Below, in pieces: positions 20,799 through 35,000 of a stretch of 64,000 nucleotides of DNA. This DNA comes from Hygrocybe punicea. Lineage: Eukaryota; Basidiomycota; Agaricomycetes; Agaricales; Hygrophoraceae. Position 1 is the stretch's first letter, and each line of letters starts with the position of its first letter. Location of the stretch: the NCBI GenBank assembly GCA_963556145.1, contig OY744465.1, positions 682,001-746,000 on the forward strand, read 5' to 3'. A program made the position numbers and the translations under genes. The notes below the pieces were generated by a model. The model searched no databases and was not told where the DNA came from. It saw only the letters and a list, made by a program, of their open reading frames with translations.

Positions 20799-21927
20799 AT
20801 GTTCATTACTCCCATTCTCATCCTCTCTTTCACTGCTGCCGCCCTCGCGGTGCCCATCCAAGAGACCGAGAAGAGGGAGCTGCAAAAGCGCTGGACACCA
20901 CCATCCCCCGATCTCCTCAAGGCCCTCCACCAGGCCGCCACTCCTAACGAAAGATATTCTATCCTTCCCCCAGATGACTTTTCGTTCAGCTTCCTTGATG
21001 CCCCTTCCTTTGGCGGTGGCGGATTGGGTATGATTCTTGCCCACTTTGCCTTTTTCGCATATTAAAATTCTATTTGTATTTCGTTTCTGCTCCGCAGACG
21101 GTGGTGTCGTTCTGGCAGATGATGAGATCTGGCCTGGTGTGATTGGCACTGGCATTTCGATGCTCATGGGCTTTCTTGGTGTATGTCCTGTTTTGGCCTT
21201 TCGTGAAGGCGCCCTCTTTCTGACAGATATGTGTGGTTCCAATAGCCATGCGGCATGGTTGCCCCACACAGTCATCCCCGCGCATCGGAGATCTACCTCA
21301 ACGTTGCAGGTCCGCCCTTGATGGCTGGAATTATTCCTGAGAACGGTGCACCAGGTTTGTCTTGCCCTTTAGTTTCTGCTCCACGTCCGGGTTTCTGACC
21401 TATTCCCGGTGATACAGTTATCCTCGGTACCGCAGGACCCGGAAATGCGACAGTCCTTCCGCGGGGGTCAATACATTACATCGCCAACACCGGTTGCGAC
21501 CCAACTCTTATTGTTGCCGGCTTCAAGTCAGTCTCTTGTCAAAACTGTTACTACGTCCCTGTTCTGACATGGGATTTTTGGTACTTTCAGCGCTGAAAAC
21601 CCTGGTGCCCTTTTTGTCTCCACTGCATATGCTGCCTTTGATACGGAGACTTACTCGGCCGCCTTTGGTGGTATCGGCGTGACGATGCTTGACCGTGAGT
21701 ATATGTCCTCCTTCAATCAAGTATTTTGTCCCCCGCTAATCTCTTACTTAAATGAAGCTTCTAAAATTCCCAACACTGTCATTCTTGGCCGGCAGGATTG
21801 CTTCGACAGCTGTGGCATCGATCGTTCCACATTCGACATCAGTGCGGTCAGCAATAAGGAGCTGATGCTGCAAGCCTTTGCTGGCTTCCTGCGGAGTGAA
21901 GGGTTCAATTCCACGACGGGCGTTTAA
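20799..21927 (+). CDS. Secreted germin-like cupin protein
   Basis: Six exons (20799-21027, 21098-21180, 21246-21354, 21418-21526, 21591-21694, 21758-21927) join in phase to give 267 residues. The N-terminus MFITPILILSFTAAALA is a signal peptide. It is followed by EKRELQKRW, a likely Kex2-type processing site. The cupin core shows motif 1 GMVAPHSHPRASEIYLNVAG (H-x-H-x4-E metal ligands) and motif 2 VLPRGSIHYIANTGCDP with the third histidine. The protein thus resembles extracellular germin/spherulin-like cupins that bind a metal ion. The enzymatic activity, if any, cannot be read from sequence. The C-terminal part contains a probable disulphide pair, DCFDSCG. The start follows the TATA box closely. 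Confidence 0.9.
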
Positions 21928-22986
21928 ATTCCTTTTGTTATTGGCTATGAAAGGATTGGATCGCCGGGTGGTTGACAGCTTTCACAGAATTTGGCTCTTG
22001 GTATTTTATACGGATTTTTTGACATTTTTACCCAGTGTCGGTGCACAGCATCATTCATTTTATTCATGACATATAGTTCTACATGGCGTTTTACCAGTTT
22101 AGTTTGCGTAATGTAATATATTCCATCACGACCACAAAGAAACTGGTGTAGTGTTCAATGTGCCTGAAGATTTTTTGCAAATTCGAGATCAGGACAGCCT
22201 CAACGCTACGACACTGTCACAGGCGGCCTTGCTTCGACGGTGTTTCACACAACAAGGTGTCATTGCGCCGACCCAATTTTGCCCGACGGTCGACATTCCA
22301 CCATTTGTTCCAGATCTCGAAGAACATCAAGTACCGAAACGAAAGAAAGAAAGGTTCGGGGCCTATACAGAACTGTATCGTGCCTGCAGGGTGATAATTA
22401 GTCATCGCGCGACGGACAAAGATAACGTATATATTTCTTGTCCCGTAATACTCAGGCATGTTACAATCTGTTTCAGCTTGTATCCAGGAGACGTCTCCAT
22501 TCAAAAAGCGAGAGTACACACATCGAGTAAACTTGGCAGAGGGACAACATGAACCTGCGAGAGATGTTTGCGTGGCGGTGGCCTCGCCAGGGCCAGGTTT
22601 TATGTGAACTTGGTCTGACTCGTGAGTGTAATGTTAGAGGTAGCAAGTGTGAATTCAAGCGTTCGTTGTAATAATTCACAGCCTGAGGGTTGTCGAAGGG
22701 TGAAGCAAACGTCGTATGGTACCACTCGCCTAGTTTCAAGTCAAGGGGACTTTTAAGCGTAGAATTCTTAGCGTACCTTGGAGGAGTAACTTGGGAACAA
22801 GCGTAATGCGCACAATCAGGATGGCTGTCACGGTTTGAGCCACATAAAATTGGCGGCTTTTACATAAAAGGCAGCTGGTTTGGTCTTTGTAGAACATTTC
22901 TAAACACAACAAAGCGACCTTGATCAACACGCCACTTGCAAGTCCATCCTCCCGCAGTAGTATCTCGAATCCCCTAGCTGGCAAGT
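21928..22986. other. Intergenic region without recognised gene
   Basis: Contains the 3' end of the cupin gene and the promoter of UBC1. Open frames at 22151-22552 (+) and 22473-22984 (-) have no recognisable features and no convincing splice structure. I do not call them genes. Confidence 0.4.
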
Positions 22987-23825
22987 ATGGACGCCCGTCT
23001 GCGCCGTGTAAACAAGGAGATCGCTGGTCAGTTCATTCTCTAGGATCAGCGCCAATGCTCATGTAGTACGAAAGACTGCAAGAATGACAAGACCTCAAAT
23101 ATCAGGATTGATCTCATCAACGAATCACCCTTTCATCTGAAAGGATCGTTTCCAGGTCCCGCAGAAACTCCCTACGAAGGAGGTCACTTCGAGGTGGTGA
23201 GTTTGTTGATTCACTCACGCTCGTTCCTGTTGGTCACACACACATTCTGTCGTTGTTTTCAGGACATTGTCATCCCCGATTCCTATCCCTTTCAGCCAGT
23301 CAAAATGAAGTTCATAACCAAAGTCTACCATCCGAATGTATCCTCGGCCTCCGGCGCCATCTGCCTCGACATCCTCAAAGACGCCTGGTCTCCAGTTTTG
23401 ACGCTGAAATCAACACTGATATCCCTGCAGTCTTTGTTGTGCTCCCCCGAGCCAAACGATCCGCAAGATGCAGAGGTAGCGAAGCACTACACAACTAGTA
23501 AGGGCAGCTTTGACGAGACAGCGAGGTATTGGACGCAGATATACGCTGGTGGCCCCGGTCAGAAAGGGAAGAGTACTGGGAAGGCGCAGTCCGTCAAAGA
23601 CGAAGTGGCTATGGCTGGGTTAGAGAAAGCCCATGTAGACCAGTTTGAAGCGCTCGGGTTCGAACGAGGCAAAGTCGTTAGTCGTGCTCTTTTCCAATTA
23701 TCAGCGGCGATCAAGTACAATCTAACCATCTAACCAAGATCGATGTTCTTCGGCGGCTAAACTATCGCGGGGCTAATGTCGCCCAGATTACAGAGGATAG
23801 GATAGTGGAGGAACTCCTGAAATAG
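22987..23825 (+). CDS. UBC1: Ubiquitin-conjugating enzyme E2 with UBA domain
   Basis: Four exons (22987-23026, 23075-23196, 23263-23676, 23739-23825) give 220 residues, close to yeast Ubc1 (215). The protein opens MDARLRRVNKEI. The E2 fold shows PGPAETPYEGGHFEVDIVIP, the HPN motif (YHPNVSS) and the catalytic cysteine at residue 88 in AICLDILKDAWSP, the same number as in yeast Ubc1. A linker with GGPGQKGKSTGK leads to a C-terminal UBA domain (VDQFEALGFERGKV / IDVLRRLNYRGANVAQITEDRIVEELLK). Ubc1 builds K48-linked ubiquitin chains for proteasomal and ER-associated degradation and cell-cycle control. All splice phases agree; the last intron separates the two halves of the UBA domain. Confidence 0.95.
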
Positions 23826-25836
23826 CTAGCAGCACTTGGAATTGTACGTGTTTGAACCTTTGGGGGGAATTTGAATCTCGCTCGATATGCCGTCATCTTT
23901 GGAGTAACAGAAAAGCCTTGCGGTACCGTTCCTTCTCAATGGAACCTCGTGTAGACGGACAAGAAATGGCATCTTGAACGTTTGAACCATTGTTTGAAAT
24001 ATTACTTCCGCCATCAGATGATTGTCTCCTCCTAATACTTAACTTGCGCCCTCACAATCGTTGAAGCAAAAGAACAAACTTCTTGGCATAGCAGCTCTAG
24101 TTTGTCCCACAGAACGGTGTGAAGAAAGGCGGTAACCTATCATCTACGTTATCATGCTCCGGAAAACCCGCTCTAAATTGAAGAGACCGGAAGTGGACTG
24201 AATCTTAGAGAAAATGATGCTAGCATGGAGCACAGATGATTGCGCCATCCACGATGAAAGAGGGGGAGAAATACAACAAAGGGGGAACCAATGCCAATAA
24301 TCAGCAGCGGCATGTAAACGCCCAGACTTGCCCCCAGAAGATGAAGAGTAAGAATAAATACAGCACAAAGAAAAAGCCGTCCTCCGTCAAGCGGGTTGCC
24401 TTTGGTCGTGGACTGCGGTACTTCCTGAGCGAGTAAGTACCATAACGACCAATGGGGGGGAGGGGCAACCCCGCACAGGAGGAAGATAAGGTCAAAATCA
24501 GAATCCGAGGGGGGCTCTGACAACCGTAACGAAAATCAGGCTTTGGGTCTACTACAATGCAGACAGCAGCGCCCTCCACACTATCCTGGCTATGAACCAA
24601 AAGTTTCTGCGTCAAACCAAAAGGCAAGGCGACAATCTGACTTTGGGACATAGCGGATAGGGCGGAGAGAGGCACCGAAAACAATGTGCTAGAACTAAGA
24701 CACTGATGAAATGATGCGGCTTTGAAGGAGGGGGGAGCAAGCGAGCGGCTTATTGTGTGAGGAGAGGGGAGAGTGGTGGGGGGGGGGGGATTGAGATTTC
24801 TGAAATTTTACATGGGTCCGGTCATGCATTTTATAGCTCTCCCTGACTCCCATAATAGTATTGGGTGCCTCTATCATCGAGGAATGACACAGAAATCAGC
24901 TGATAATTTCCGGAAGATGCTTACAGATTTCCTAGACGGGAATGCAGAGTTTAAACGTTGGCCCGGAAAAAAAAAAATGCAGTGCGCATCTCCACCCGGG
25001 ATGGCCTAGTCTCTCATCGATATGATTACACGGGGACTGATAGCACGAACGGGCGGACCAACGACAGGAACCTTGAAGGAGGCTGCGGAAACTTACAGAC
25101 CTCCGCAAAGCACTGGGAACCACAAGATCCTCCACCCGTCATGATCGGAGGCTGTTACATTGTTCTTTTCGCGGTAACAATTCCTGGGGACGGCATTTTC
25201 AGTCAAGAGTTTCACGGCCATGAAGCATGCCTGTGTAACAGTGTGCTGGCGCCACTCGAGACGATAAACAGTAGGTCGTAGCACGTGTTTCAAAGATGGA
25301 GACTTTCAGGTTCGGCCGTGGTGATGGTTGATCCTTCCGTCCCCTTCGCCCAAAAACATGAAGGTTCGTAGTGGTGAAATTGCGGGTCATGAATATGCAC
25401 CAGGGTGGATCATGGCGAGGGGGTTGGGTTGCGAGAAAGACAAAATATGGAAAGTTCGCGGCAGGTTAACCGGTCAAATGCGGGGGCGGAGTTGAGAATA
25501 GAAATTTGATTACAACTGAGGTCTACAACCAGGTCAGAAAATTTTCAAGCCGCCCACCCGTCAAAAAAATCGGGTGTGAAGAAATCTCTTTTCAGCACCT
25601 GACACAGCACGTTTGTCGCAGATTTCACGACGCTCAAGAACATGCCCGAGATTGTCTTGGTGATCGCATCGCAATCCACCGTCGAAATCTTCTCTCAGGC
25701 GCTTGGGAGGAGGTGGGGGGGGGTGCAATTCACATGTTGGCATGGACGGAGGAAAGCCTAAATCTCAAGATGCGCACACCGCCAAATAAAAAACGCATGG
25801 AACCCCTGGCCGGAGAGGGGTAAATTTCAGTCAGAT
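23826..25836. other. No recognisable gene
   Basis: Open frames at 24173-24684 (-) and 24958-25281 (+) lack recognisable motifs and a coherent splice structure. G-runs (24778-24790, 25713-25722) and an A-run (24967-24977) occur. One minus-strand frame ends in a hydrophobic stretch, FFFVLYLFLLFIFWGQVWAF, but upstream coding support is weak. Confidence 0.35.
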
Positions 25837-28800
25837 TCAAAATTTTTCCATGACAGGAATATCTCCCGGAAAACCATACCGGACTTCCTTTGGCATGGAC
25901 GCTGAGTGGTCACTTGTTATTGTCAAAGCGGATATTTCAAATAACACCACGACAACCTTCGTTCCCGTTTCAAGATTAGTTCCCAACACGTTAATCGATA
26001 AAAGAATCTGAGCCTCGTGGATTCTCCCCACCGTCATCACCAACACGGATGTGGCTAGTTCAAAATATCCGATTTCATCCAGTGAGATTCCACACGGCGT
26101 CTTCCAGAAAAGTGGTGCCTTCCATAACCTGTCGACGAGGCTGTAACCCTTGCATCGAAGGCCATAATTGAGTCTCTGCAACGATCGTGTTGTTACAGCG
26201 ACGTTAACGATGTTATGACCTTGATAGATTCACTTACACGTTGCCTGCAACCGCATCGATCGGAAGAATGCAGGGAAAGCGTCAGGACCAGCTTCGTTTG
26301 TGATAGCAAAAAGCTCCGAAAAAGTTACGGACGTCCCTGGGAGGCACACCCGTGATATTGGGTGGAATGCTCCACCAAAGCGCGGATAGACAGTACAAAC
26401 GTGTTTCTTCGGCAGTGATAAGGTAGAAAGGTGACGGCATGATAGACGCTGTATGGATGAGGAAATTAATGCCTTCGTATCGAACCACGGTGACTTGATG
26501 ATCTGATACGTACCATTCTCCGTGTCAAACTGGGACACTCATCATCTCCATAGGTTTTCAGCTTCAACGCTCATTGAATCAGTAGTGAAATTACATAATA
26601 TACCATTGGTGATCCCTTCACGACGGAACGATCTTGAGATGTTGAAAATTCGGACGTCATATAGCATTTCTGTTCGAGTGGAGCATATTTGAATTCCTGT
26701 TGCTCGCCGAGGAAAGGCGAGTGAATAACGCGCAGCGTTACCACTTTCTGAAGCAAATGGTCCAAGAATCGATCAAATCATTGTAACAGACCTGAGTTCG
26801 AAATGAAGGGAAACAGAACGTCAGCACTCAGCTCGTCAAAGAAATCGAGTTATCCGGATTCACCGACAAATGTCCTTCAATTGCATAGCCCTCTTTTCAC
26901 TGGTCGGCAAAGTTCTTGCCCGGGAATGCGGTATGACGTGTCTCACACCGAAATGCAAGAAAGTTCACATTTAGAAATATCGACACCGTCCAAGGGCCTT
27001 TAAATTTTCGGTAATTATCTGAAAGTCCGACTAACATTTTTTTCAGTTTCCCACCTGCATTCCGTAATCCCGAGCACGCAGACACCAACAGGCTCCATGT
27101 CTGGAGAAGCCTAGACAAAATGTACCCCACCCTCCGATTTTGGTCCTTGTGCATGCAGCGTATGACTCACGAAAGAGAGACAGAGAGGATCGTTGATGAC
27201 AATCATCTTAGTTCAAGTTTGCCCAGGGCCGACTACCACGTGACCATGGCAACGGGTCAACTTCAAAACTGGTTCGCAAAACAATCCTCATATGAAGAGG
27301 CAAAAAAAAAACTAAAACTACCGAACATAGCCAATGATTGAATATCGTTGACAGATACAATTCGGGAAAGGTTCGAAATTTTGGATCCCGTTCCTGCCTG
27401 TCGCGCTGTTTCGCAAATGAATCTAACCTATTTCAATATGGTCCCCCCCCCGCACGAAATGGCGTTCCCAGAGGTCACTCTTCGGTCGACAATTATACCA
27501 CTCTGCTCCAGGTCAGTCTCGCCTGGGTGACACTCGATTTTAACTATGCATTGCTTATCGGACCGCAGATTCGTTTGTTCAGCTGCATCAAGGACCGCAT
27601 AATTGGTATGGACATCTGATCACAATGATCCAATTTTCTCGGTCCGTGTACCGGAGCCAATCCAATCGCTTTGTTTTACTCTCTCACAAACAAGGAAACA
27701 AACAATTCAACCATCCTGGGCTTGCATTATTCGATTTCCACTTACAGCAAAATACCTTACAGCAAAATACCTCCACTCTCTGACAATTCGACAAACTGGC
27801 AGGACATATTTACTCGGCTCATCTGGTACTCTACGGGAATAATATTCTGTTTTCATTTCCCAAATACATGCTGTATCCATCAACTGTTCGGCGCCATCGT
27901 TGCAATGGCCGAAAAGGCACGGGAACTCCGCGCAGACACTCGACAACCCATCTGACAGGACCTTCGACGATTTCATTTGCAGCACACAACACGGAATTGT
28001 TTTCTCTGAACACGAATGCTCAGAAGTAGCTTGCCGCAGGCCACAGCCTCTGTCAAGAATCCAGCAAACGGTGAACAGCAATTCAATTTCCCCCCTTTCA
28101 GGACGATGCGGCTTTCCAACATAACTGTTCGGATTCCGGTAATTTGTCGTTGGCAGATAGCCTGACGGCGCCCAATGCAGACACGAGGCTTGAGGGGTGA
28201 TATTGGTGATATTCCTTCCCTTGTTGCGGAGGGCCAATGTGATGATGTGAATGCTGCGACTTCGCCGGTCACCTCGTGGACACCTGGAAAGACCAGCTAT
28301 TGCGGTGTCTCATCGTTATATCGAGCCTGATCGCTGCCACTGTGGACCGTTGTCTGACCGCTCCTTGCCAATAGCCTCGCAACATGAAGAGTCATCTGCC
28401 AATCACCCGCCCTATTCTCGGCATGTAGCATTCCAGTATTTCGACTCGCAGAATGGCCGCCCCAGGTTGGTCACCATCTTCCTACCTTTCCATGTGTCTC
28501 GTGTAAGGCGTCAATGGCAGACGAGGGCCCTGGTTTTGGTCAGAGCGGCCGGGACGAGGCAACATGTTACTCCTTGGGGGTCACGCGCAGGTTTCACTGG
28601 CATGCGCCGAGTTTAAATCATTCGTATCGAAGCAAAGTGGGTTTACAACTTGAACAGTCCCGATCCATTCCAAATATTCACTGATTCTCCGTTGGTCAAT
28701 GTGATTGCTTGTGAATGTAGACCAGGAGCTGTGGTTGAATCTTGACGTTTCGAGAGGTTCTCAAGATCAACGTGCCCGGTGAGTAGTGCCGGTCCTTTAA

Positions 28801-28996
28801 CTACAGCTTCTAAGTCCATATATTGATCTGAACTTCTCGCATTCAAGTCCGGTGCTTGAACTTTTTTTCCGATAAGACAAATCTGATCGCGGTCTTGTGG
28901 ACCCATGATGGGGTGATGCCTCAGTCCGCGCAATTGTCCCTTGAGAAACGTAGTACTCGGAAGATTTGACGGAATGCACCAAACGCGTGCCATCAA
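25837..28996 (-). other. Cluster of unassigned minus-strand ORFs
   Basis: Minus-strand frames at 26181-25837, 26538-26230, 26765-26571, 27154-26897, 28237-27707 and 28996-28643 (61-176 codons) have fairly natural composition and could be exons or relics of one or two degenerate genes. One contains FHPISRVCLPGTSVTFSELF, superficially like the CLPGT motif before NACHT domains, but no P-loop follows. I could not assemble phase-consistent exons or recognise a family. Plus-strand frames in the same interval look like shadows. Confidence 0.2.
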
Positions 28997-31900
28997 GCTG
29001 AGATCTCTTCCGATGGTGGCGTGTCGTCAGCCTAAAGCTGTTTTGTCTCGAGGCCGCAGCCAAACATATATTTAGCTAGTACATACCGGAAGTCGAGACG
29101 GATCATGCCACAACGCCGAAATAATTCCATCCGACCTCACACAATTACAGTTACGACCAGGTTGCCAGTTATACTAGCACAATTTTATACACGAGGGGGA
29201 AGTCTCCCGTTGACATTTCCTAAGCTTATTTAAAATATTAGAAAATCACTGGCATTCAGAAAATCCCCCTCCGCACGTAGTCGTATTACGGCCTCCCCCC
29301 CTGGAAGCCACACCTGTGAGGACGAACTCATCCTTCAGCATTATCAGTTGAGATTACCATCATGAACCATATGCGACTGACAATGAACATTCACTCCACT
29401 TGGACTATTTACGAATGACAGGAGTTGCCAGTGGGATAAGGACCGGGGCTGTGTTATTCGCCTTGCTAGAAAAGAATAAAACTCACGGTTGATCTCCAAG
29501 TTCTACTTGCCTAGAAAATAAGTATCCACGTATGCAAGGAGCTGGACTACGCGTAAGGCATTTGTTCGTCCAAGGGGAATTGGGTCAAATGCATTATGCA
29601 GCAGAGGACAATCGGTTGTCTGGACAGTAGGACCTTCGAGATAATAATTAGTTTTCAGGAACACGACTCTGCGTGAAGACAACAATTGATACTTTGAATG
29701 CATAGGTTTCTCGTAGGCCAGATAGGTCTTCAATTCTTCAGACGGAGTCAAAAGCAGTTATTTGTATCTGTTGTCCAAAGGCTTCCGCATCAATAAAAAT
29801 AACCAATTGTAGCCGACGTCTCCTCTTGCCATAATAAGGTGTCTGCGATCCAGCTCTGAAAACAGACGGGAAGGAAGACCTCGAGACCAAGGTTTAACGT
29901 TAATAAGTTTATTCCAAGGGAATTACAACTGTGGTCCAAATGGCCGAAGGCGACTCCCAGGATCAGAAATAACGAATGTGTAGGTTAGGCTCGATACATA
30001 TCGGTGAAACTGCTGGTACGTACCGATGCCACTGGCCGAGGTTTCAATTGCCTTCTTCTGGAGATGCAGCTACGGTCTGAATTATGGTTAAGAAGGCGGA
30101 TTATACCATACTTCGGTTGTCATCGCTATAAATATTGCTCTTATTAATTGGTGACGAGAGCGATAAAGTTTACACAGGTACCTTACATCCCCTTGGCACC
30201 ACTGTATACCGCAAACGGCTGGTATCCCTGTAGACTGTCATTACCGGGGCTCGACGGGAGGCCATGATCTGCAAACCTAATTCGCATCGTAGTCACGATG
30301 CATATGCGGTCTCACTAGTACTCAAATCACCTACTAACTTATGGCAACAGCCTAAGCGCGCAGGCTCTTCTACTCTGCAATGGCTTGCAGTGATTCTGTT
30401 GGCTTGGCAATACTACGTTTAGACCAACGTGTCGATATCAGGTAATGCCACCCAAATCAGGGACCAGAAATGATGGGGAAAAGTATGTTCAATTCTGGAA
30501 GTCCTATATCTCGCATGGCCTCCAATTCTTTCCAGTACTCATTCCGCACAATATCTTTAGCCAGCGTGCCATTGGATGAATCAATAAACCCTCAAGCGTG
30601 ATGTTGCACAAGCACCTTAGACTCGTCCTCGCCGAGAAGACTCTCAAACGCCAATTTGTCTCCCCTAGCGGAGTGTGAAAACAAGGATGGCAATACACCA
30701 GCTTTGCCAGAAATCTGAAGAATTGGAAGAAAAGCGGGCGTATCAGCTTGGGTGATAAGACCTCAAAGATCAGTCATGGCGAGCAAGGGAAAGGCGGAAA
30801 ACACTTCTACCAAGATCTTGGTGCGCAAACGATCGTTCTCGTCCTGTCTTGAGGATTCAAGAGTTCCGATCTCTAATTCGATGAAAGTGTCAGAACACCT
30901 CTCTTAGCGAAAGTACGAAGCACAAAAGGACTGGAAAACAAATCAGGTGTCAATCAGGACTCTTGGGGGAAACTTGTTCACGACTACAGCCAACGTGACC
31001 CTCAAGGCGTAGGGTGAATATTCGTCTCTCGGAAAATTGGAGTTATCTGCTCACTAGGACGTTAAACAATTGCTTAGCACATCACCTGAATTACGCCGAG
31101 TTCACGGAGAACCCGGAAGGAGGTCGACGTCCTGGCTTTCTTGTGGAGTTGTGTCATTTACTCGCAAGGGTCACGAAGAATAACGAGAGGTTTGGGTGGC
31201 AATAAAGAGGAGTATTGTATAGGCCATAGAAGTCAGATTCAGTGGCTGGTCACATTCAGGGATGGCATCGAATTTTTCAAGAAGCCCATTCCGGCCAGTG
31301 CTGGATGGTGTTTTAAATATGCAATATCGTATACCTTGGGGTGCGCGAGTAGTTGTGAACATGAACAAATAACATTGCGAAAATGTCCTGTCACGCTGCT
31401 GAACGGTATATAAAATAAGTGAGTGTGAAGGTAATGCGGACAGACGAGGCATGAAATAAAAAAAGGAAGGCAGAAAGTGTTGAAGTATCGAAAAACTTGT
31501 CAACAATGACTCAACATGACAGGCTTGGACCGAAAAATCGGGATGGAGCAGACAGACGGTGATTCCTCGAGTATTTAAGTGGCAGGATTCGGGATCTGAA
31601 AATGTATGGACTGCCGGCTTTGCTTCTCTGCACATAAACAGGACAAGCGTGACGCAAGGTCAAGCACTAAGACATCCATAAGTTAGTTTCCGCCCTGCTT
31701 TGGCGCAACCCAGCCGTGGAGAATGGCGGTGGTTTGCAATTTGACGTGAGTGCGTTGAACGAAAAAGTGAATTTTTTTTCGATCAAGTTGATGGTGAAGC
31801 ACGTGATCAGCCCCAGTGAAGAGTCCGAGGATTTGTATTGATTTAGAGAGACTTGTGAGAGCTGTCAACGACTATCAGTGAATAAAAATGAATACCAACG

Positions 31901-32042
31901 AACCGACCGGATTTGGCTGGCGTGAGAACGACAACTAGTAGACTTTATCGACACTCGACTTCAAGAAAACTGTTATTTCTCGTATTTTGTCAGTCTTTTT
32001 CAACGCTTTTTGGCATTTCACACAATTTTATGTTTTTTCTAG
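28997..32042. other. Long stretch without recognisable gene
   Basis: No family, RNA gene, repeat or terminal repeat was recognised. Small ORFs such as 29751-29503 (-) and 31635-31171 (-) have no supporting features. The right end is presumably the 5' part of the transposon whose transposase starts at 32043, but I found no pair of CACTA-type inverted ends. Confidence 0.35.
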
Positions 32043-35000
32043 ATGGCACCGTGGTTTTGTGATTGTCCTGTCCGATGCAAGCAATGCAAGCAGGTATCGC
32101 AATCGACATACTACAGACATGCTCGATATCGCAGTCAGCCTGCAGTCTCTCGTTCCTTTGATGCCTTCATGGTGGGATCAGGTTCAGGTTCAGCTCGAGA
32201 TGTTGAGATCGAAGACAGTGATTCTCCGCATGCTGACTCGGACAACCACCACCCTTGGGGCAATGAAGATAACCAAGTTGGTGCCAGACTCGAATACAGG
32301 GATGGTCTTGAACATGTTTATGACGACGACAACAACAACCATCATGCCACAGAAGTTCAAGATGATGTAGAACTTGAGTATGCTGATGATGTCGACATTG
32401 ACCAGGTGAGCAAGTTTATTTCTCTCATTGAAATACTGAACAATACAATGAATGTCTACACTAGGAGGATGATGGGATTGACCCCGGCAGCTTAGCTGCA
32501 CTTGAGCTTGACGATCAACAAGAAATCCCTGGGCCCACAGTGCCGCTTGCTCAAGCAGACTTACCGGAGTTGGAGGAATTAGATTCTCCCATCAAGATCG
32601 ACGACATCAGGATCTCACTTGCATTCATTGAAGGGCTCAAGAATGCTTCCCTTGATGATGAAAACCTTGGTGGTGACGTGTTAGAGCAACTTCGAAATCC
32701 TGTCCAAGAGTCTATCAATGTCAGCGATCCAGACTTGCGATACGCTCTCGACTTGTTTATATCTGTCAGTAATGCGTCAGAAAAAATATACACCCATGCT
32801 CGTCAAGCTTATCTCCGTTGTCATCCTGATTCAACCCTCCTTTCCTATGACCAGGCCAAGCGGAAGGTCCGACAATTAAGCGGCATCTACCCCATTCCTC
32901 ATGACATGTGTCTGAATTCATGCATTGCCTATACGGGACCTTTCGAATTCCTTGACAACTGCCCCGAATGTGGTGAACCACGTTACGATCCCATCCGATT
33001 ACAGGCCAGTGATGGCATGGTGAAGATTCCTCGCCGGCAATTTCACACTATTCCTATCGGTCCTCAGCTCCAAGCTCTCTGGGCATCGCCAGAGAGCGCA
33101 GCCTCAATCCGATACCGTACTCACCGTACTCAAGAAATCCTACATGAGATCACAAGAAGTGGCGGTCACATTGACATTTACGATGACCTTTTCGTTGGGA
33201 CGGAGTACCTTGATGCAGTTGCCCGTGGTGATATCAAAGATGGTGACATGGTTCTTCTTCTTTCCATTGATGGTGCGCAACTCTATCAGAACAAAGCCTC
33301 CGACTGCACAATATATATCTGGGTGGTCTTTGACCATGCTCCCGACCGTCGCTACAAAAAAAAAGTGGTTTTCATCGGCAGTGTCATACCTGGGCCCAAC
33401 AAGCTCAAAAACACTGACTCTTTCTTGTATCCTGGCCTCCACCACCTTGCGGCTCTCCAGAACGATGGTCTGCCCATCTGGGACGCGCAAGACAACAAGG
33501 TCTTCCGCTCCGACCCTTTTTTTGCACTTGGAACTGCCGACTCCATTGGCATAACATTCTTTAATGGTCTCGTTGGCCACCAGGGTGCATATGGATGCCG
33601 CCTTTACTGTGGTGTCAAAGGGCGTCGGAAGCCGGGGGCTCCTCACTACTACCCTGCCTTACTCAAGCCAAATAATTACGCAGTTCCAGGCTGTGACCAC
33701 AACGACGTAGATGTTCATTCACTACCTGCACCATCTTCGGACGAATACCAGCGCAACCTCGCCTATGTTATTACATCTCCAAACCAGACCCAGTACAAGG
33801 AGCGCCGCAAGAACACTGGCATATCAAAGCCAAGTATTGTCAGCGGAATTCACCCTACTCGCAGATTCCCGATCCCTTTTTGCTTCCCCTCCGACCTTAT
33901 GCATCTCGCCTCACTTAATCTCTCCGACCTCAACATCTGTCTCTGGCGCGGAACAATTGATTGTGATCCATTGGATAACAAAGCAACCTGGGATTGGGCG
34001 GTGCTCCAGGGGGACGTGTGGAAGATTCATGGCAAGACAGTTGCAGATGCGACGCCATATCTTCCAGGCTCATTTGATCACCCCCCTCGTAATCCTGCTG
34101 AAAAGATCTCCAGCGGCTACAAGGCTTGGGAGTATCTCACGTATCTGTATGCCCTGGGTCCTGGTCTACTCTACAATGTACTTCCTGAACCATACTGGAC
34201 GCACTTTTGCAAACTCGTGCAAGCAATTCGGCTCATTCACCAATGGTGCATCACTGCACAGCAGCTGGTTACAGTCCATCGGCTCCTCCTTGAATACTGC
34301 GTAGAGTTTGAAAATCTCTATTACCAACGTAAACCTGAACGACTTCATTTCTGCCAGCCAAGTCTCCATGCACTCCTTCATCTTGCTCCCGAAGTTCCCC
34401 GCCTTGGTCCACATGCTTGCTACACACAATGGACAATGGAGCGAACAATTGGAAATCTCGGGGAAGAAATCAAGCAGCCATCCAACCCTTTCGCAAATCT
34501 TTCTGAACGTGCTGTTTGGCGATGCCAAGTTAATGCACTCAAAGCAATGATCCCAGACCTTGAGTCCGATGACAACCAACTCCCTCGAGGAGCAGAAGAC
34601 CTTGGCGACAAGTACGTCCTACTCCGAGCAAAAGATGAAAGTCCCCATCAAATTATAGGAGAAGAAGGACATGCTATTAGATCTTACTTCGAGCATGAAA
34701 CAGGTGAATCGGTACCTAACTGGACACCCCGGGTAGCCAGATGGGCACGGCTACGCCTTCCAAATGGACAGGTTGCTAGATCTCTCTGGAAGGAAAAAGC
34801 AAAGCCGCTTGAAGAAATACGTATGGCTCGGAATGTCAAGGTAATATTATTTCTGCTGTTATACATGTTTCTTGAACATTTCTGATTATAAGCCACTGGC
34901 AGCTTGCTCTTGATGGACAACTAGAATTCGGCGAGGTGCAATACTTCTTCCAAGCTAAGATTCAGAACGAAGAACGCACACTAGCCCTCGTTTCCTTATA

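Noticed and set aside
26230..26538. CLPGT motif as evidence of another NLR
   Set aside because: No P-loop or Walker B follows and neighbouring frames are unlike NACHT proteins.
29503..29751. Possible cytochrome P450 heme-binding region (FDPIPLGRTNAL...)
   Set aside because: The required F-x-x-G-x-R-x-C-x-G pattern lacks the cysteine and no other P450 motif is nearby.
31666..31680. CACTAAGACATCC as left end of the Tnp2 element
   Set aside because: No matching inverted copy was found to the right of the second transposon gene.
33140..33646. 168-codon minus-strand ORF
   Set aside because: It is antisense to the well-supported transposase exon.
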